Shown here: positions 51,579 through 59,852 of the stretch, in pieces
Layout: every line of letters begins with the position of its first letter
Numbering within the stretch: the first letter of the stretch is position 1
Source: Solobacterium sp.
GTDB lineage: Bacteria; Bacillota_I; Bacilli_A; Erysipelotrichales; Erysipelotrichaceae
DNA: 62,417 nt
Direction: 5' to 3'
Assembly (NCBI GenBank): GCA_017469355.1
Contig: JAFUGM010000001.1
Coordinates: forward strand, 1 to 62,417
Notes under the pieces: generated by a model
What the model was told of the DNA's origin: nothing
The model's database searches: none
What the model saw: only the letters and a program-made list of their open reading frames with translations
Program-made: the position numbers and the translations under genes

Positions 51579-52303
51579 AATCTACCTCCATTTATCTGTT
51601 TCAATAATGTAAGAACTTCTGCCGGCTCTTTGACACACGGATAGGAAGAAACCGGAGATTCCGGATTCTGGGCGATGGAACAAACACCATGAATTCCATA
51701 TTCCGATGCCTTATCAAGACTCAAAACAAGATCATCCACATAAATCGTCTCTTCTGGCGGTAACTTCATCGCTTCAAGCGCGGTTTCATACATCAGGGGA
51801 TTGGGTTTCATCACCCCAAGATCGCAACTCAGCACCGCAAAGTCATAATAGTCCCATAACCCGGCTTCTTTCTGCTGGGGGACAGTGCTGGGCCAGGTAT
51901 CAGAAATCACTCCGACTCGATAGCCATGGTTTTTCAGCGTTTTCAGTGTCTCACGCGTGGAGTCAAACAGAATATAGTTGGAAAAGTTATAGGTATGATC
52001 CCACGCGATCTCTTCAATGACTTCCTGAGAAAATCCAAGGGAAAGCGAGCGATTCAGATCGGTATAAAACTCAGTAAAGCGAACACGCTCTTCTTCGCAG
52101 TCGTTCATCTTATGGCGGGTGGTCAACGGACGATAAGCGTCCGCTATGGCCTGCTTGCGAAGGACTGGATCAATCTTATGAAACTGAGACTGCTGGGCAT
52201 GGTGAAGAAAACAGGGAGTCAGAAGCCAGTCTTCCCCGGCGTGATACTCCAAGGTCCATCCCAGATCAAAAAACACACCGTTGATTGCACGTTCTGTATT
52301 CAT
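51575..52303 (-). CDS. HAD superfamily hydrolase-like protein, second motif-I Asp missing
   Basis: A 242-residue HAD-fold protein. Motif I reads FFDLGWTL: the nucleophile aspartate is present but the second aspartate of DxDxT is glycine. Motif II is VISDT, III has KPNPLMYE, and IV is VDD. The cap domain is the alpha-helical insert. Lacking the general acid/base, it may be a poor phosphatase or use another chemistry. ATG 52303 has a -10 box only 6 nt upstream and no ribosome site. It heads the six-gene minus-strand run. Confidence 0.83.
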   Translation of the reverse strand: MNTERAINGVFFDLGWTLEYHAGEDWLLTPCFLHHAQQSQFHKIDPVLRKQAIADAYRPLTTRHKMNDCEEERVRFTEFYTDLNRSLSLGFSQEVIEEIAWDHTYNFSNYILFDSTRETLKTLKNHGYRVGVISDTWPSTVPQQKEAGLWDYYDFAVLSCDLGVMKPNPLMYETALEAMKLPPEETIYVDDLVLSLDKASEYGIHGVCSIAQNPESPVSSYPCVKEPAEVLTLLKQINGGRL

Positions 52304-52338
52304 GGGAACAGTATAGCATCTGCTATACTGTTCCCATG
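52301..52338. promoter_or_regulatory. Perfect palindrome carrying two divergent leaderless promoters and both ATGs
   Basis: Two 18-bp arms separated by 2 nt (52301-52318 and 52321-52338). Each arm reads, from the centre outward, TGCTATACT then GTTCCC then ATG. So both genes have an identical extended -10 ending 6 nt before the start codon, and the ATGs lie at the palindrome ends. Predicted transcription starts are the A of each ATG, 33 bp apart. The two promoters cannot easily be occupied at once. Confidence 0.85.
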
Positions 52339-53190
52339 GCAAAACACCGCAGGAAACGTAAGCTTAGAATCGACCGGATCGCAATCCTGATCGGGATGAT
52401 TCTGATACTGCTGTTTGGAGTAAGTAAGGCAAGTTCCGTAATCATAAACAATCTGAAACGGGAAGAAGAAGTCCCATCAGAGACAGAAGAACCGGTAAAA
52501 GTGGATCCGGTATATCGTCACGCCTATCAATGGGAGGCACTCGATGATTCGGGAATGCTGTATCACTATGAAGATGATACCTATACGTCACGGGTTGGAA
52601 TTGATGTTTCACACTACCAGGGGACAATTGACTGGAATGAAGTAAAGAATGCCGGAATCGAATTTGCATTTATCCGGGCAGGATATCGGGGATATACAAC
52701 CGGAGAACTTCATGAGGACACCGCCTTCCGTACCAATATGGAAGGAGCTCTGAATGCGGGGATTGAAGTAGCGGTTTATTATTTCTCGCAGGCCGTAAAT
52801 GCGGAGGAAGGGGAGGAAGAAGCAGCGTATCTGCTTTCTTTGATTCAGGAGTATCCAGTGAATGTATGTGCCTATGATCTTGAGATTGACCGCTCCAAGG
52901 ACCGTGCCCGTGCCAATACCGTGGAAGACAGTACAGAAGCGGCACAGGCATTCTGCCGAAAAATCACAGAAAGCGGGTATACCCCGCTTGTATATGGAAG
53001 TGTCAGCTTCCTGAATCATGAACTATCCATGGCCGATCTGCAGGATGAAACTCAGTTCTGGCTTGCCTGGTATGATACATCAGCGCCTCCGTTTCCCTAT
53101 GCCTTTACCATCTGGCAATACAGCAGTAAGGGAGACCTGCCTGGGATAGACACCGATGTGGATCTGAATCTGCTGTTTGTCAGGAAGTAA
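52336..53190 (+). CDS. GH25 lysozyme
   Basis: A 284-residue membrane-anchored muramidase. A short basic head and one membrane segment (about 13-35) lead to a GH25 domain (about 85-284) with GIDVSHYQGTIDW, AFIRAGYRG, YYFSQAV and the YDLEI glutamate region. It hydrolyses peptidoglycan at MurNAc-GlcNAc links. The ATG at 52336 is preferred because the -10 box sits 6 nt upstream; the frame extends to 52285 without support. It is divergent from the HAD gene and convergent with yigZ (11-nt overlap). Confidence 0.88.
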   Translation: MAKHRRKRKLRIDRIAILIGMILILLFGVSKASSVIINNLKREEEVPSETEEPVKVDPVYRHAYQWEALDDSGMLYHYEDDTYTSRVGIDVSHYQGTIDWNEVKNAGIEFAFIRAGYRGYTTGELHEDTAFRTNMEGALNAGIEVAVYYFSQAVNAEEGEEEAAYLLSLIQEYPVNVCAYDLEIDRSKDRARANTVEDSTEAAQAFCRKITESGYTPLVYGSVSFLNHELSMADLQDETQFWLAWYDTSAPPFPYAFTIWQYSSKGDLPGIDTDVDLNLLFVRK

Positions 53191-53788
53191 CTTCCCACTC
53201 CCGGAATTCTTCTCTTAGAAAAGTGGCTTCTGTTTTTCCTTTGGAAAGATTACGCACCTGTTCGGGAATGGAGTCATCGTCTCCCGCAAAGATACAGGTG
53301 ACCTGTTCCCCATATTCGAGATTAATCACTTCATAAGTTCGGCGCACCCATCCTTCCAGAACACCAGAGAGATCATACGGATAGGTGATGGAGTAGACCT
53401 TCACCGGAATATCTTCTGCTTTTTTTGCGGCCTGAAGGGTATCCAGGGTACAACCGCCATAGGCTCGTGAAAGACCTCCGGTCCCCAGCTTGACTCCGCC
53501 AAAATACCGCACAACACAGACACAGGTATCGGTAAGACCACTGTGACGGATCGCCTCAAGAATCGGAATACCTGCGGTACCGGAGGGTTCACCATTATCT
53601 GAGGAGCGGGCAGTATCCTTTTCACGCAGAAGGTATGCGGTACATACATGGGTCGCCTCAGGGAATTCGCGGCGTATCTGCGCAATATAGGAACGGGCCG
53701 CATCTTCGGTTTTAACCGGCGCAGCACAGACGATGAATCGGGATTTACTGATCAGCGTCTCAGAGCGCACTTCTTCTTTCAGTCTCAT
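53180..53788 (-). CDS. yigZ: YigZ/IMPACT family protein
   Basis: A 202-residue protein. SSDNGEPSGTAG and VVRYFGGVKLGTGGLSRAYG are the IMPACT/YigZ signature, and a C-terminal DUF1949 domain follows (about 135-202). Family members are linked to translation control, but the bacterial role is unsettled. TGT-TATCAT ends 7 nt before the ATG with no ribosome site, so it looks leaderless. The upstream region is duplicated by an insertion element. Confidence 0.92.
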   Translation of the reverse strand: MRLKEEVRSETLISKSRFIVCAAPVKTEDAARSYIAQIRREFPEATHVCTAYLLREKDTARSSDNGEPSGTAGIPILEAIRHSGLTDTCVCVVRYFGGVKLGTGGLSRAYGGCTLDTLQAAKKAEDIPVKVYSITYPYDLSGVLEGWVRRTYEVINLEYGEQVTCIFAGDDDSIPEQVRNLSKGKTEATFLREEFREWEVTS

Positions 53789-53843
53789 CGTTTAAATGAT
53801 AACAGACAGGCAAACGGTCAGCACGAAACGCACGAAATAAGAT
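53781..53843. repeat. 63-bp target-site duplication, left copy
   Basis: Identical to 55865-55927. It includes the first 8 bases of yigZ and its promoter. Confidence 0.9.
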
Positions 53844-55864
53844 CCCTTCTTTGACAGTTATCTGATGTAAAAACACGAGAAAGTGCGATTGTTATGCGCA
53901 TATTCTCGTGTTTGCGTTTTGCGTCGATATTACGTAAATTACTTTGATCGTTGCTTGGTCTGCCGAATCATTGCGCGAACCTTTGATTTCGTCATGATCT
54001 GGAAGTCAGTTCTGAAACCAAATGTTATATGAAGATTGTCTGTTAGATCTGTTCGCTTGAATGCAGGCTGATACCCAACTCCTTCAACAGCTAGAAGTTT
54101 CATGGATCGCAGTGTGTCGATAATCTCTGGAGAGGTAAATTCCTTACCCAATTTCTTTTCTAATAGCCTATACAGTAATAGTGCCATAAAGCAGGTGAGG
54201 AAATGAGCTTTGATACGATCGTCTCTCTGCAGGTAGACCGGTCTTGCCCGAAAGTCTGTTTTCATGATTCGGAAAGATTCTTCGATTTCCCATCTCTGTT
54301 CACTTATTTTCAGAATATCCTTGACTTCCTCTTCAACCAGATCTGTACATACCGCATAATAGCCGTCATACATCGCTTCGTTATCAATCTTTTCCTGATC
54401 AAGCGCATAAGCTGTCTTATCGGCTACTTCTCCATCTGCGGTAACTGATGTCTTCTTCACAAACCGTGCAGGATCATTCGGATTATTGTGACTCTTTTTC
54501 TTGGATCCATTTTCAATCATGACTTCAGCGCGCTCTATCTGTTTGGATCGAATCGCTTTCTGATATAAGGCGTATTTGGGAGAGTAAGTAACGATCATCA
54601 ATTGTTCCGGTACTTTCTTTGTCCCATATACTTCTTCCTTGTAATACAGTTCATTGGTATGTTCTTCCGGATTGGCTTTGATTTCCTGAAGGTCTACTAA
54701 TTTACCATCCGACAGCCGCCGCCAGTTCCGATTGTCCATGGCTCCTTCCCGTTCCTTCTGCTTCAGCTTCTTCAGCGACTGGGTAACGATGAAGGCACGC
54801 CCTTCAATATCGTTGAACTGCCGGTTGTCATTTGAGCCAAGTCCACCATCTGTACACACTATGAACTTATCAAATCCGAAGTCGCGGATAATCTTCTGTT
54901 CCAGCGGCTTCATAGTAGGCTGTTCATTCTGATTACCTGGATAAATACTGAAAGACAAGGGAATACCATCGCCATCCATGAATAAACCCATACCGACAAT
55001 CGGATTAGGCCTGTTCTCTTTACTTTTCCCGTACTGCTTTAAACCATCTCCTTCTTCAATCTCAAAGTAGTAGTTTGTGCAGTCATAATAGAGAACTCGA
55101 TTATTACGTTTTAGAACGAAGTTACTGTTCTTATAGACTTCTGCCTGAATATAATCCATTTCCTTAGCCAGAACAGATAAGGCACGGTAGACATCGTAGT
55201 CGTGATACTTGGGCGGTTCCAGTAAGGACTGGCAGAACTCATAGGAAGACTTCTTACTTCCCGGTTCTAAGATGCGGGCATAGATAAGATCGGAGAATAT
55301 GGCGTCCAGATCATAGTCAAACTTATATCTGTTCCGGATATTCCGGCATACGTTGTCCAGTTTCAGATCATAGTAAAGAGACTGGAGAAAGAGATACCCG
55401 GAATAGAAGAGTCGTTCCACATCCTTTTCAATCAACTGATTAGGATAATAATCGACAGTAATCTTCTCGTTATTCTTTTTCTCTTCTTCAGTAAGACGCT
55501 TAGCTTCTTCTTTGGCCCAGGAAAGAACTTCATCTCTGGACATATTCATAGACTCCATAAGATCAGGAATCTTACCAAGAGATTTAACGGTAACCGTAGT
55601 ACGTGTTTTACCGGAAGGATTCGTCGAAGATTTCTTACCACGGACATCACGGAGATAGAGATCTTTGATGATGTAAATAGAATCAACATTTTTAGAAGAA
55701 GGTCTAACAGAGATACGCATAATAATCACCCTAGGACATTATACCATACCTACGATACCCTACGATATACAAAAACACAAAATTTGACAAAAAAATAATG
55801 CGATTTTCCGCATTGCGATCGCATTATTCAATTTCCTAAGTTTTTCTTAACTGTCAAAGACCCG
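53844..55864 (-). mobile_element. IS1634-type insertion sequence
   Basis: A 2021-bp element with one transposase gene. The terminal inverted repeats share TCTTTGACAGTTA (13 identical bases, near 53848 and reversed near 55860), with imperfect outer bases. It is flanked by an exact 63-bp direct repeat. Very long, variable target duplications are a known peculiarity of IS1634 and IS1549, which supports the family call. Confidence 0.9.
53939..55720 (-). CDS. IS1634 family transposase
   Basis: A 593-residue DDE transposase of the IS4/IS1634 group. VCTDGGLGS carries a catalytic aspartate, YDGYYAVCTD lies later, and RWEIEESFRIMKTDF is the Y-R-E-K-type signature with the catalytic glutamate. The N-terminus (ISVRPSSKNVDSIYII) is short. 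ATG 55720 follows TAGGGTG by 7 nt and is preferred over GTG 55729. It looks intact, so the element may be active. Confidence 0.93.
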   Translation of the reverse strand: MRISVRPSSKNVDSIYIIKDLYLRDVRGKKSSTNPSGKTRTTVTVKSLGKIPDLMESMNMSRDEVLSWAKEEAKRLTEEEKKNNEKITVDYYPNQLIEKDVERLFYSGYLFLQSLYYDLKLDNVCRNIRNRYKFDYDLDAIFSDLIYARILEPGSKKSSYEFCQSLLEPPKYHDYDVYRALSVLAKEMDYIQAEVYKNSNFVLKRNNRVLYYDCTNYYFEIEEGDGLKQYGKSKENRPNPIVGMGLFMDGDGIPLSFSIYPGNQNEQPTMKPLEQKIIRDFGFDKFIVCTDGGLGSNDNRQFNDIEGRAFIVTQSLKKLKQKEREGAMDNRNWRRLSDGKLVDLQEIKANPEEHTNELYYKEEVYGTKKVPEQLMIVTYSPKYALYQKAIRSKQIERAEVMIENGSKKKSHNNPNDPARFVKKTSVTADGEVADKTAYALDQEKIDNEAMYDGYYAVCTDLVEEEVKDILKISEQRWEIEESFRIMKTDFRARPVYLQRDDRIKAHFLTCFMALLLYRLLEKKLGKEFTSPEIIDTLRSMKLLAVEGVGYQPAFKRTDLTDNLHITFGFRTDFQIMTKSKVRAMIRQTKQRSK

Positions 55865-55927
55865 AGTCTCATCGTTTAAATGATAACAGACAGGCAAACG
55901 GTCAGCACGAAACGCACGAAATAAGAT
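55865..55927. repeat. 63-bp target-site duplication, right copy
   Basis: Identical to 53781-53843. It ends 3 nt before the start of the next gene, and carries a vestige of the yigZ start codon. Confidence 0.9.
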
Positions 55928-55930
55928 ACA

Positions 55931-57874
55931 ATGAAACTGCTTCAAATCATTATGAGATACAATCTTTACTTTGATATGTCCGCAATTGCGGTTACCGGGG
56001 TAATCCTTGTTTCCGCATTAATCTCAAAGTGGATTCCAACCTATAAAAATACGGCGTATCATAAGCTGACGCTGGGTGTTTTTCTTACGGCTCTTTCAGA
56101 TTTTCTTACGTGCATGTTGGAAATGAATCCAGTCAAAGAGAACTGGTATATTCCGGTGAAATATGCTCTGGACAGTGGATATCACTTTTTTCATGTGCTT
56201 ACGGGAATGTTTTTTCTTCAGTTTGGATTGAGTCTGATCAACATTCAGATCTACTCCAGAAAACGACGGATCCTGGTATATATGCCATTTGTGATCAACA
56301 CCGCACTGCTTTTGATCAATCTGTTTTATCCGATGGTATTTGGCTATGGGGGTGATGGGTCTTATTCCCGTGGCCCCGCAATCACGCTGATCTACGTCAT
56401 TGGGCTCTATTATCTGATCGGTGTTGTCGGGATGTTATGGCGGTACAGGAAGAGCGTAACCCATCGCATTCGTAATATGATGGCGGTTTATGCGGCCTTA
56501 AGTATCTCCGGAATTGCGATTCAGACCGTTCGACCAGACTTCATGGTCGGCGAATTCATGAACTCGATTGCGTTAGTTCTGATGTATCTCAATATTGAAA
56601 CAGCAGATGAAATCAAGGATGACCGCTATGGGATTCTGACCCGGAATGCGTATCTTCAGAGTGCCAAGCTGAATATCATTAACGAGACACCATTTCATAC
56701 GATCTTTGTGCGAATCAGTGATGCGCATGTCATTACTTCCGGTAAGAACCGGGTGGATACGGATCGAATGAATCTGGTTGTGGACTTTTTAAAGCGATAT
56801 AAGAAAGAGGTCTGGATCGGCGTATGGGATGAGAACTGCCTTGTGCTCGATATGATTCAGCCGAACGAAGTCCGCGCAAATGAAATCATGGCAGGAATTG
56901 ATACCCGCTTCCATGAGCCATGGGAAACGGAAGAAGGACCGCAGATGTTTGATGACTCCATCTGGCTGGTTCGATATCCGGAAGATATTCAGTCTGTTCA
57001 GGATCTGTCGCTGAAAGCGGATCTCATGATGGGGAGCAGTTTACAGCGTCATCGTGGAATCGTTCATTTTTCGGGAATTGATTTCACTGGTGTCAGCTGG
57101 AAACAGCGAATGAATGAACACGCAAGAGAGGCATTGCGGAAACGTACGATTGAAGTGCGCTATGGGCCGGTCTATGACCTTCGCTCAGAGAAGGTGGTTT
57201 CAGCCCGGGCGGTTCTGTTTTTCCCAGATGAAGAAGGACGGATGGTGGATGGGAATGCGTTTATCGATACCGCTGGCGGAGAGGAGTTTCTGTCCCAGCT
57301 GGATGAATATGCGCTGCAGGATGCGGCGAAGAATCAGCAGTACCTGATGAGAAACAGTACGCTGGAAGAAGTGTCGACACGCCTTGCGTATTCTGAAATT
57401 ACATCCAGGAAATTTGAAGACCGGATGAATCGAATCTGTGACAGAAATCGTTCTGACTGCACAAAGATGATGTTGAGAATCGCGGATGGAACCTATGCCC
57501 GTCTTCAGGAAGATCATGTCATGCGGTTACGAAACATGATGGATCAGGGCTGGATTCTTGCGATTGATGATTTTGGGATTGGCCAGTCTTTCCTGAGCCG
57601 GCTTGCGGATTCAAGAATTACCTATGTCATCATGAATCCTTCGGTATGCGCTTCGATGTTGGGAAGTGAAGAAGGAAGAGCCCTTGGGAAGGGAATTATT
57701 TATGCGATCCATGGGATTGGGAAGACGGTTACGATGACTGGCATTCATACCGAAGAAGATGCGCAGACTGCCAAGGAACTTGGGGCGGACTATGTCAGCG
57801 GAGATTTCCTCTGCGAACCGATGTCTCCTGAGAAGTTCCGGGTGTGGATGAAGGAAAGGGGATATTGCGAATGA
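55931..57874 (+). CDS. Membrane protein with degenerate GGDEF and EAL domains
   Basis: A 647-residue protein. N-terminal seven-helix membrane module (about 10-225), then degenerate GGDEF-like (about 235-395) and EAL-like (about 400-640) domains. EAL residues are lost: SARAVLFF stands for EALxR, TGIHTEED for EGVE and VSGDFLCEP for QGYxFxxP, while DDFGIGQSFL survives. It should not hydrolyse c-di-GMP and may instead sense it or regulate its partner. It overlaps the next, apparently active, EAL gene by 4 nt. IS1634 inserted just upstream, but the target duplication kept its promoter region. Confidence 0.8.
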   Translation: MKLLQIIMRYNLYFDMSAIAVTGVILVSALISKWIPTYKNTAYHKLTLGVFLTALSDFLTCMLEMNPVKENWYIPVKYALDSGYHFFHVLTGMFFLQFGLSLINIQIYSRKRRILVYMPFVINTALLLINLFYPMVFGYGGDGSYSRGPAITLIYVIGLYYLIGVVGMLWRYRKSVTHRIRNMMAVYAALSISGIAIQTVRPDFMVGEFMNSIALVLMYLNIETADEIKDDRYGILTRNAYLQSAKLNIINETPFHTIFVRISDAHVITSGKNRVDTDRMNLVVDFLKRYKKEVWIGVWDENCLVLDMIQPNEVRANEIMAGIDTRFHEPWETEEGPQMFDDSIWLVRYPEDIQSVQDLSLKADLMMGSSLQRHRGIVHFSGIDFTGVSWKQRMNEHAREALRKRTIEVRYGPVYDLRSEKVVSARAVLFFPDEEGRMVDGNAFIDTAGGEEFLSQLDEYALQDAAKNQQYLMRNSTLEEVSTRLAYSEITSRKFEDRMNRICDRNRSDCTKMMLRIADGTYARLQEDHVMRLRNMMDQGWILAIDDFGIGQSFLSRLADSRITYVIMNPSVCASMLGSEEGRALGKGIIYAIHGIGKTVTMTGIHTEEDAQTAKELGADYVSGDFLCEPMSPEKFRVWMKERGYCE

Positions 57875-59784
57875 TGTTCAGTAATCTCTGGCTTTCCATT
57901 ACAGCGACCATTCTGAATGGCGTTCTGCTGTTCATGTCTTATATCGGGAATTCCAATCGGTTCCGCCAAAGCAGAATTTTCCGGGCCATCATTTATGTGC
58001 TTTTAGGAATTAATCTGTCGGTTATGTTATATTCACTGACACTTCGGCTTGAGTCCTATGTCGATCTGACGGAAACCGTAATGGAGTGGACGTGTTCCTT
58101 CCTGATCATGATCATGCCAGTGCTGTTTCTGGAGTATCTCAACAGTATTTTCTACTATGACGTCGTAAGGGCGAACCGCAGTAAGATGCTGGGGGTGCTG
58201 ATTGTGATCAGCCTGGCTGCGACGGTCTGGCTTGGACCGGTTGTCACATGCGTGAACCGTACGATCATCCTGACGCCAGGACGCGGTGGTTACCTGTTTG
58301 TCATTCCCGCGACGGTCTTCCTGCTGTTTGGGCTATGGGAGGGCGTGACGCTGAAGGCGTCCATTTCAGCGCGTCATGTATGGTCACTGCGTGGGTTCTT
58401 TGTGCTGTGTGCTCTGGCTGTAGCTTCGTTCATGTATTTCCGTCTTCTTTCCGCCTATGGGTTCATGGCTTCACTCTGCCCGCTGTTCTGCGTTTATACC
58501 CTCCAGGGAAGAGGTGTAGTGATAGACCAGGAAACCGGTTTAAGAAGCCGGGGCGCATTCCGTACATCCGTCGGAACCAGAATGGAATCCAACTCACAGT
58601 TCCGGGTCATTCTGATTCATATTCGCGATTTTTCGGCGTTATATGCGGAAGGAAATGAGCAGGATGCGGATCACTTGTTGCCACGGATTGGTGAGGCGCT
58701 GGAACAGCTGTCTGATATGCCGGTATTCCGAGTCGCTGAAAGTTCCTTTGCGATCCTGCAGGATGATCGTGATGAAGCGCTGACACAGGAACTTCTGATT
58801 GCGTTACGCAGCCGGTTTTCTTCCGGAATTAAAGCGGGCCACAGTAACTATCGAATCGGAGCGAATGTCGGCGTTCTTGATTATCCGAAGGACATCAAAT
58901 CCATGGATGATCTTCAGATGGCAATGGAGCTGCTTGCGGGTGGTACATATGGAGCGCGGAATGAAGTTCGTCTGCAGTCACTGAATCTTTCCGCGGAGAA
59001 GGAGATCCGGGAACAGGCCGGTGCACTCAGTAAGGCGTTGATGGAAGACCGTATGGAAGTATGGTATCAGCCGATACTGAACACAGCGACCGGACGTTTT
59101 GAATCCGCCGAGGCATTAATACGAATGAAGGCGGAGGATGGTTCGTATGTAAGACCGGATCGATTCATCCCTGCCGCAGAACAGAGTGGACTGATCATGC
59201 GTGTTGGCCGGTTTGTATTGAAGGAAGTATGTTCGTTCCTGGCCGATCCGATTCGGGAAGAGCTTGGAATCCGATATATCGAAGCGAACCTTTCCGTAGA
59301 AGAATGTATCCAGGAAACACTTCCGGAAGAGATTCGGGCAATCATGAGTCAGTTTGGCACAGATCCTGATTCGTTGAATATTGAAATCACCGAAACATCC
59401 AACGATACAGCGACCGAACTGATGATGACAAATGTCAGCCGGATTCATGAAGAACAGGGCCTGTCCTTCTCTTTGGATGACTTTGGGACCGGATATTCCA
59501 ATCTGACCCGGATTCTGTCTATGCCGGTGGGAATTATCAAGTTTGACCGGTCGATGTTATTGAAGGCATTCGAAACGGAAAACGGACGAATTGTATTTGA
59601 ACGCATGGCGAAGGTAATTCATGATCTGGGTCGTGAGATTGTCTCAGAAGGCGTAGAAACCGAAGAACAAGCTGCGTTTGTAAAGTCACTCGGGGTGGAA
59701 TATATTCAGGGTTTCTATTACGCAAAGCCGATGGGGAAAGCGGACTATATCAACTTCCTGAACGAGCAGGAAAAAGCCGCCTGA
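57871..59784 (+). CDS. Membrane EAL-type c-di-GMP phosphodiesterase with degenerate GGDEF
   Basis: A 637-residue protein. N-terminal membrane module of seven helices (about 8-210), a degenerate GGDEF domain (VAESSFAI where GGDEF should be), and an intact EAL domain (about 385-630). The EAL landmarks are EALIRM, IEANLS, EITETS, DDFGTGYSNL, IKFDRS, EGVETEEQ and IQGFYYAKPM. It should be an active phosphodiesterase. It is coupled to the preceding degenerate paralogue of the same layout, and the two may form a heteromer in which one senses and the other cleaves. Confidence 0.88.
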   Translation: MMFSNLWLSITATILNGVLLFMSYIGNSNRFRQSRIFRAIIYVLLGINLSVMLYSLTLRLESYVDLTETVMEWTCSFLIMIMPVLFLEYLNSIFYYDVVRANRSKMLGVLIVISLAATVWLGPVVTCVNRTIILTPGRGGYLFVIPATVFLLFGLWEGVTLKASISARHVWSLRGFFVLCALAVASFMYFRLLSAYGFMASLCPLFCVYTLQGRGVVIDQETGLRSRGAFRTSVGTRMESNSQFRVILIHIRDFSALYAEGNEQDADHLLPRIGEALEQLSDMPVFRVAESSFAILQDDRDEALTQELLIALRSRFSSGIKAGHSNYRIGANVGVLDYPKDIKSMDDLQMAMELLAGGTYGARNEVRLQSLNLSAEKEIREQAGALSKALMEDRMEVWYQPILNTATGRFESAEALIRMKAEDGSYVRPDRFIPAAEQSGLIMRVGRFVLKEVCSFLADPIREELGIRYIEANLSVEECIQETLPEEIRAIMSQFGTDPDSLNIEITETSNDTATELMMTNVSRIHEEQGLSFSLDDFGTGYSNLTRILSMPVGIIKFDRSMLLKAFETENGRIVFERMAKVIHDLGREIVSEGVETEEQAAFVKSLGVEYIQGFYYAKPMGKADYINFLNEQEKAA

Positions 59785-59806
59785 GTTCAATCTGACCGGC
59801 GGTTTT
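59773..59806 (+). terminator. Terminator after the EAL pair
   Basis: AAAGCCGCC (59773-59781) pairs with GGCGGTTTT (59798-59806), with one G-U pair and a 16-nt loop that contains the stop codon. Confidence 0.6.
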
Positions 59807-59834
59807 CTTATGCGCTTAGGGAAGGGTGGTAACG

Positions 59835-59852
59835 TGGTATACTGTTTCTATG
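59835..59852 (+). promoter_or_regulatory. Extended -10 promoter abutting the nadK start codon
   Basis: TGG-TATACT (59835-59843), then GTTTCT, then ATG 59850. This is almost the same as the lysozyme/HAD palindrome arms and has no ribosome site. Confidence 0.6.
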
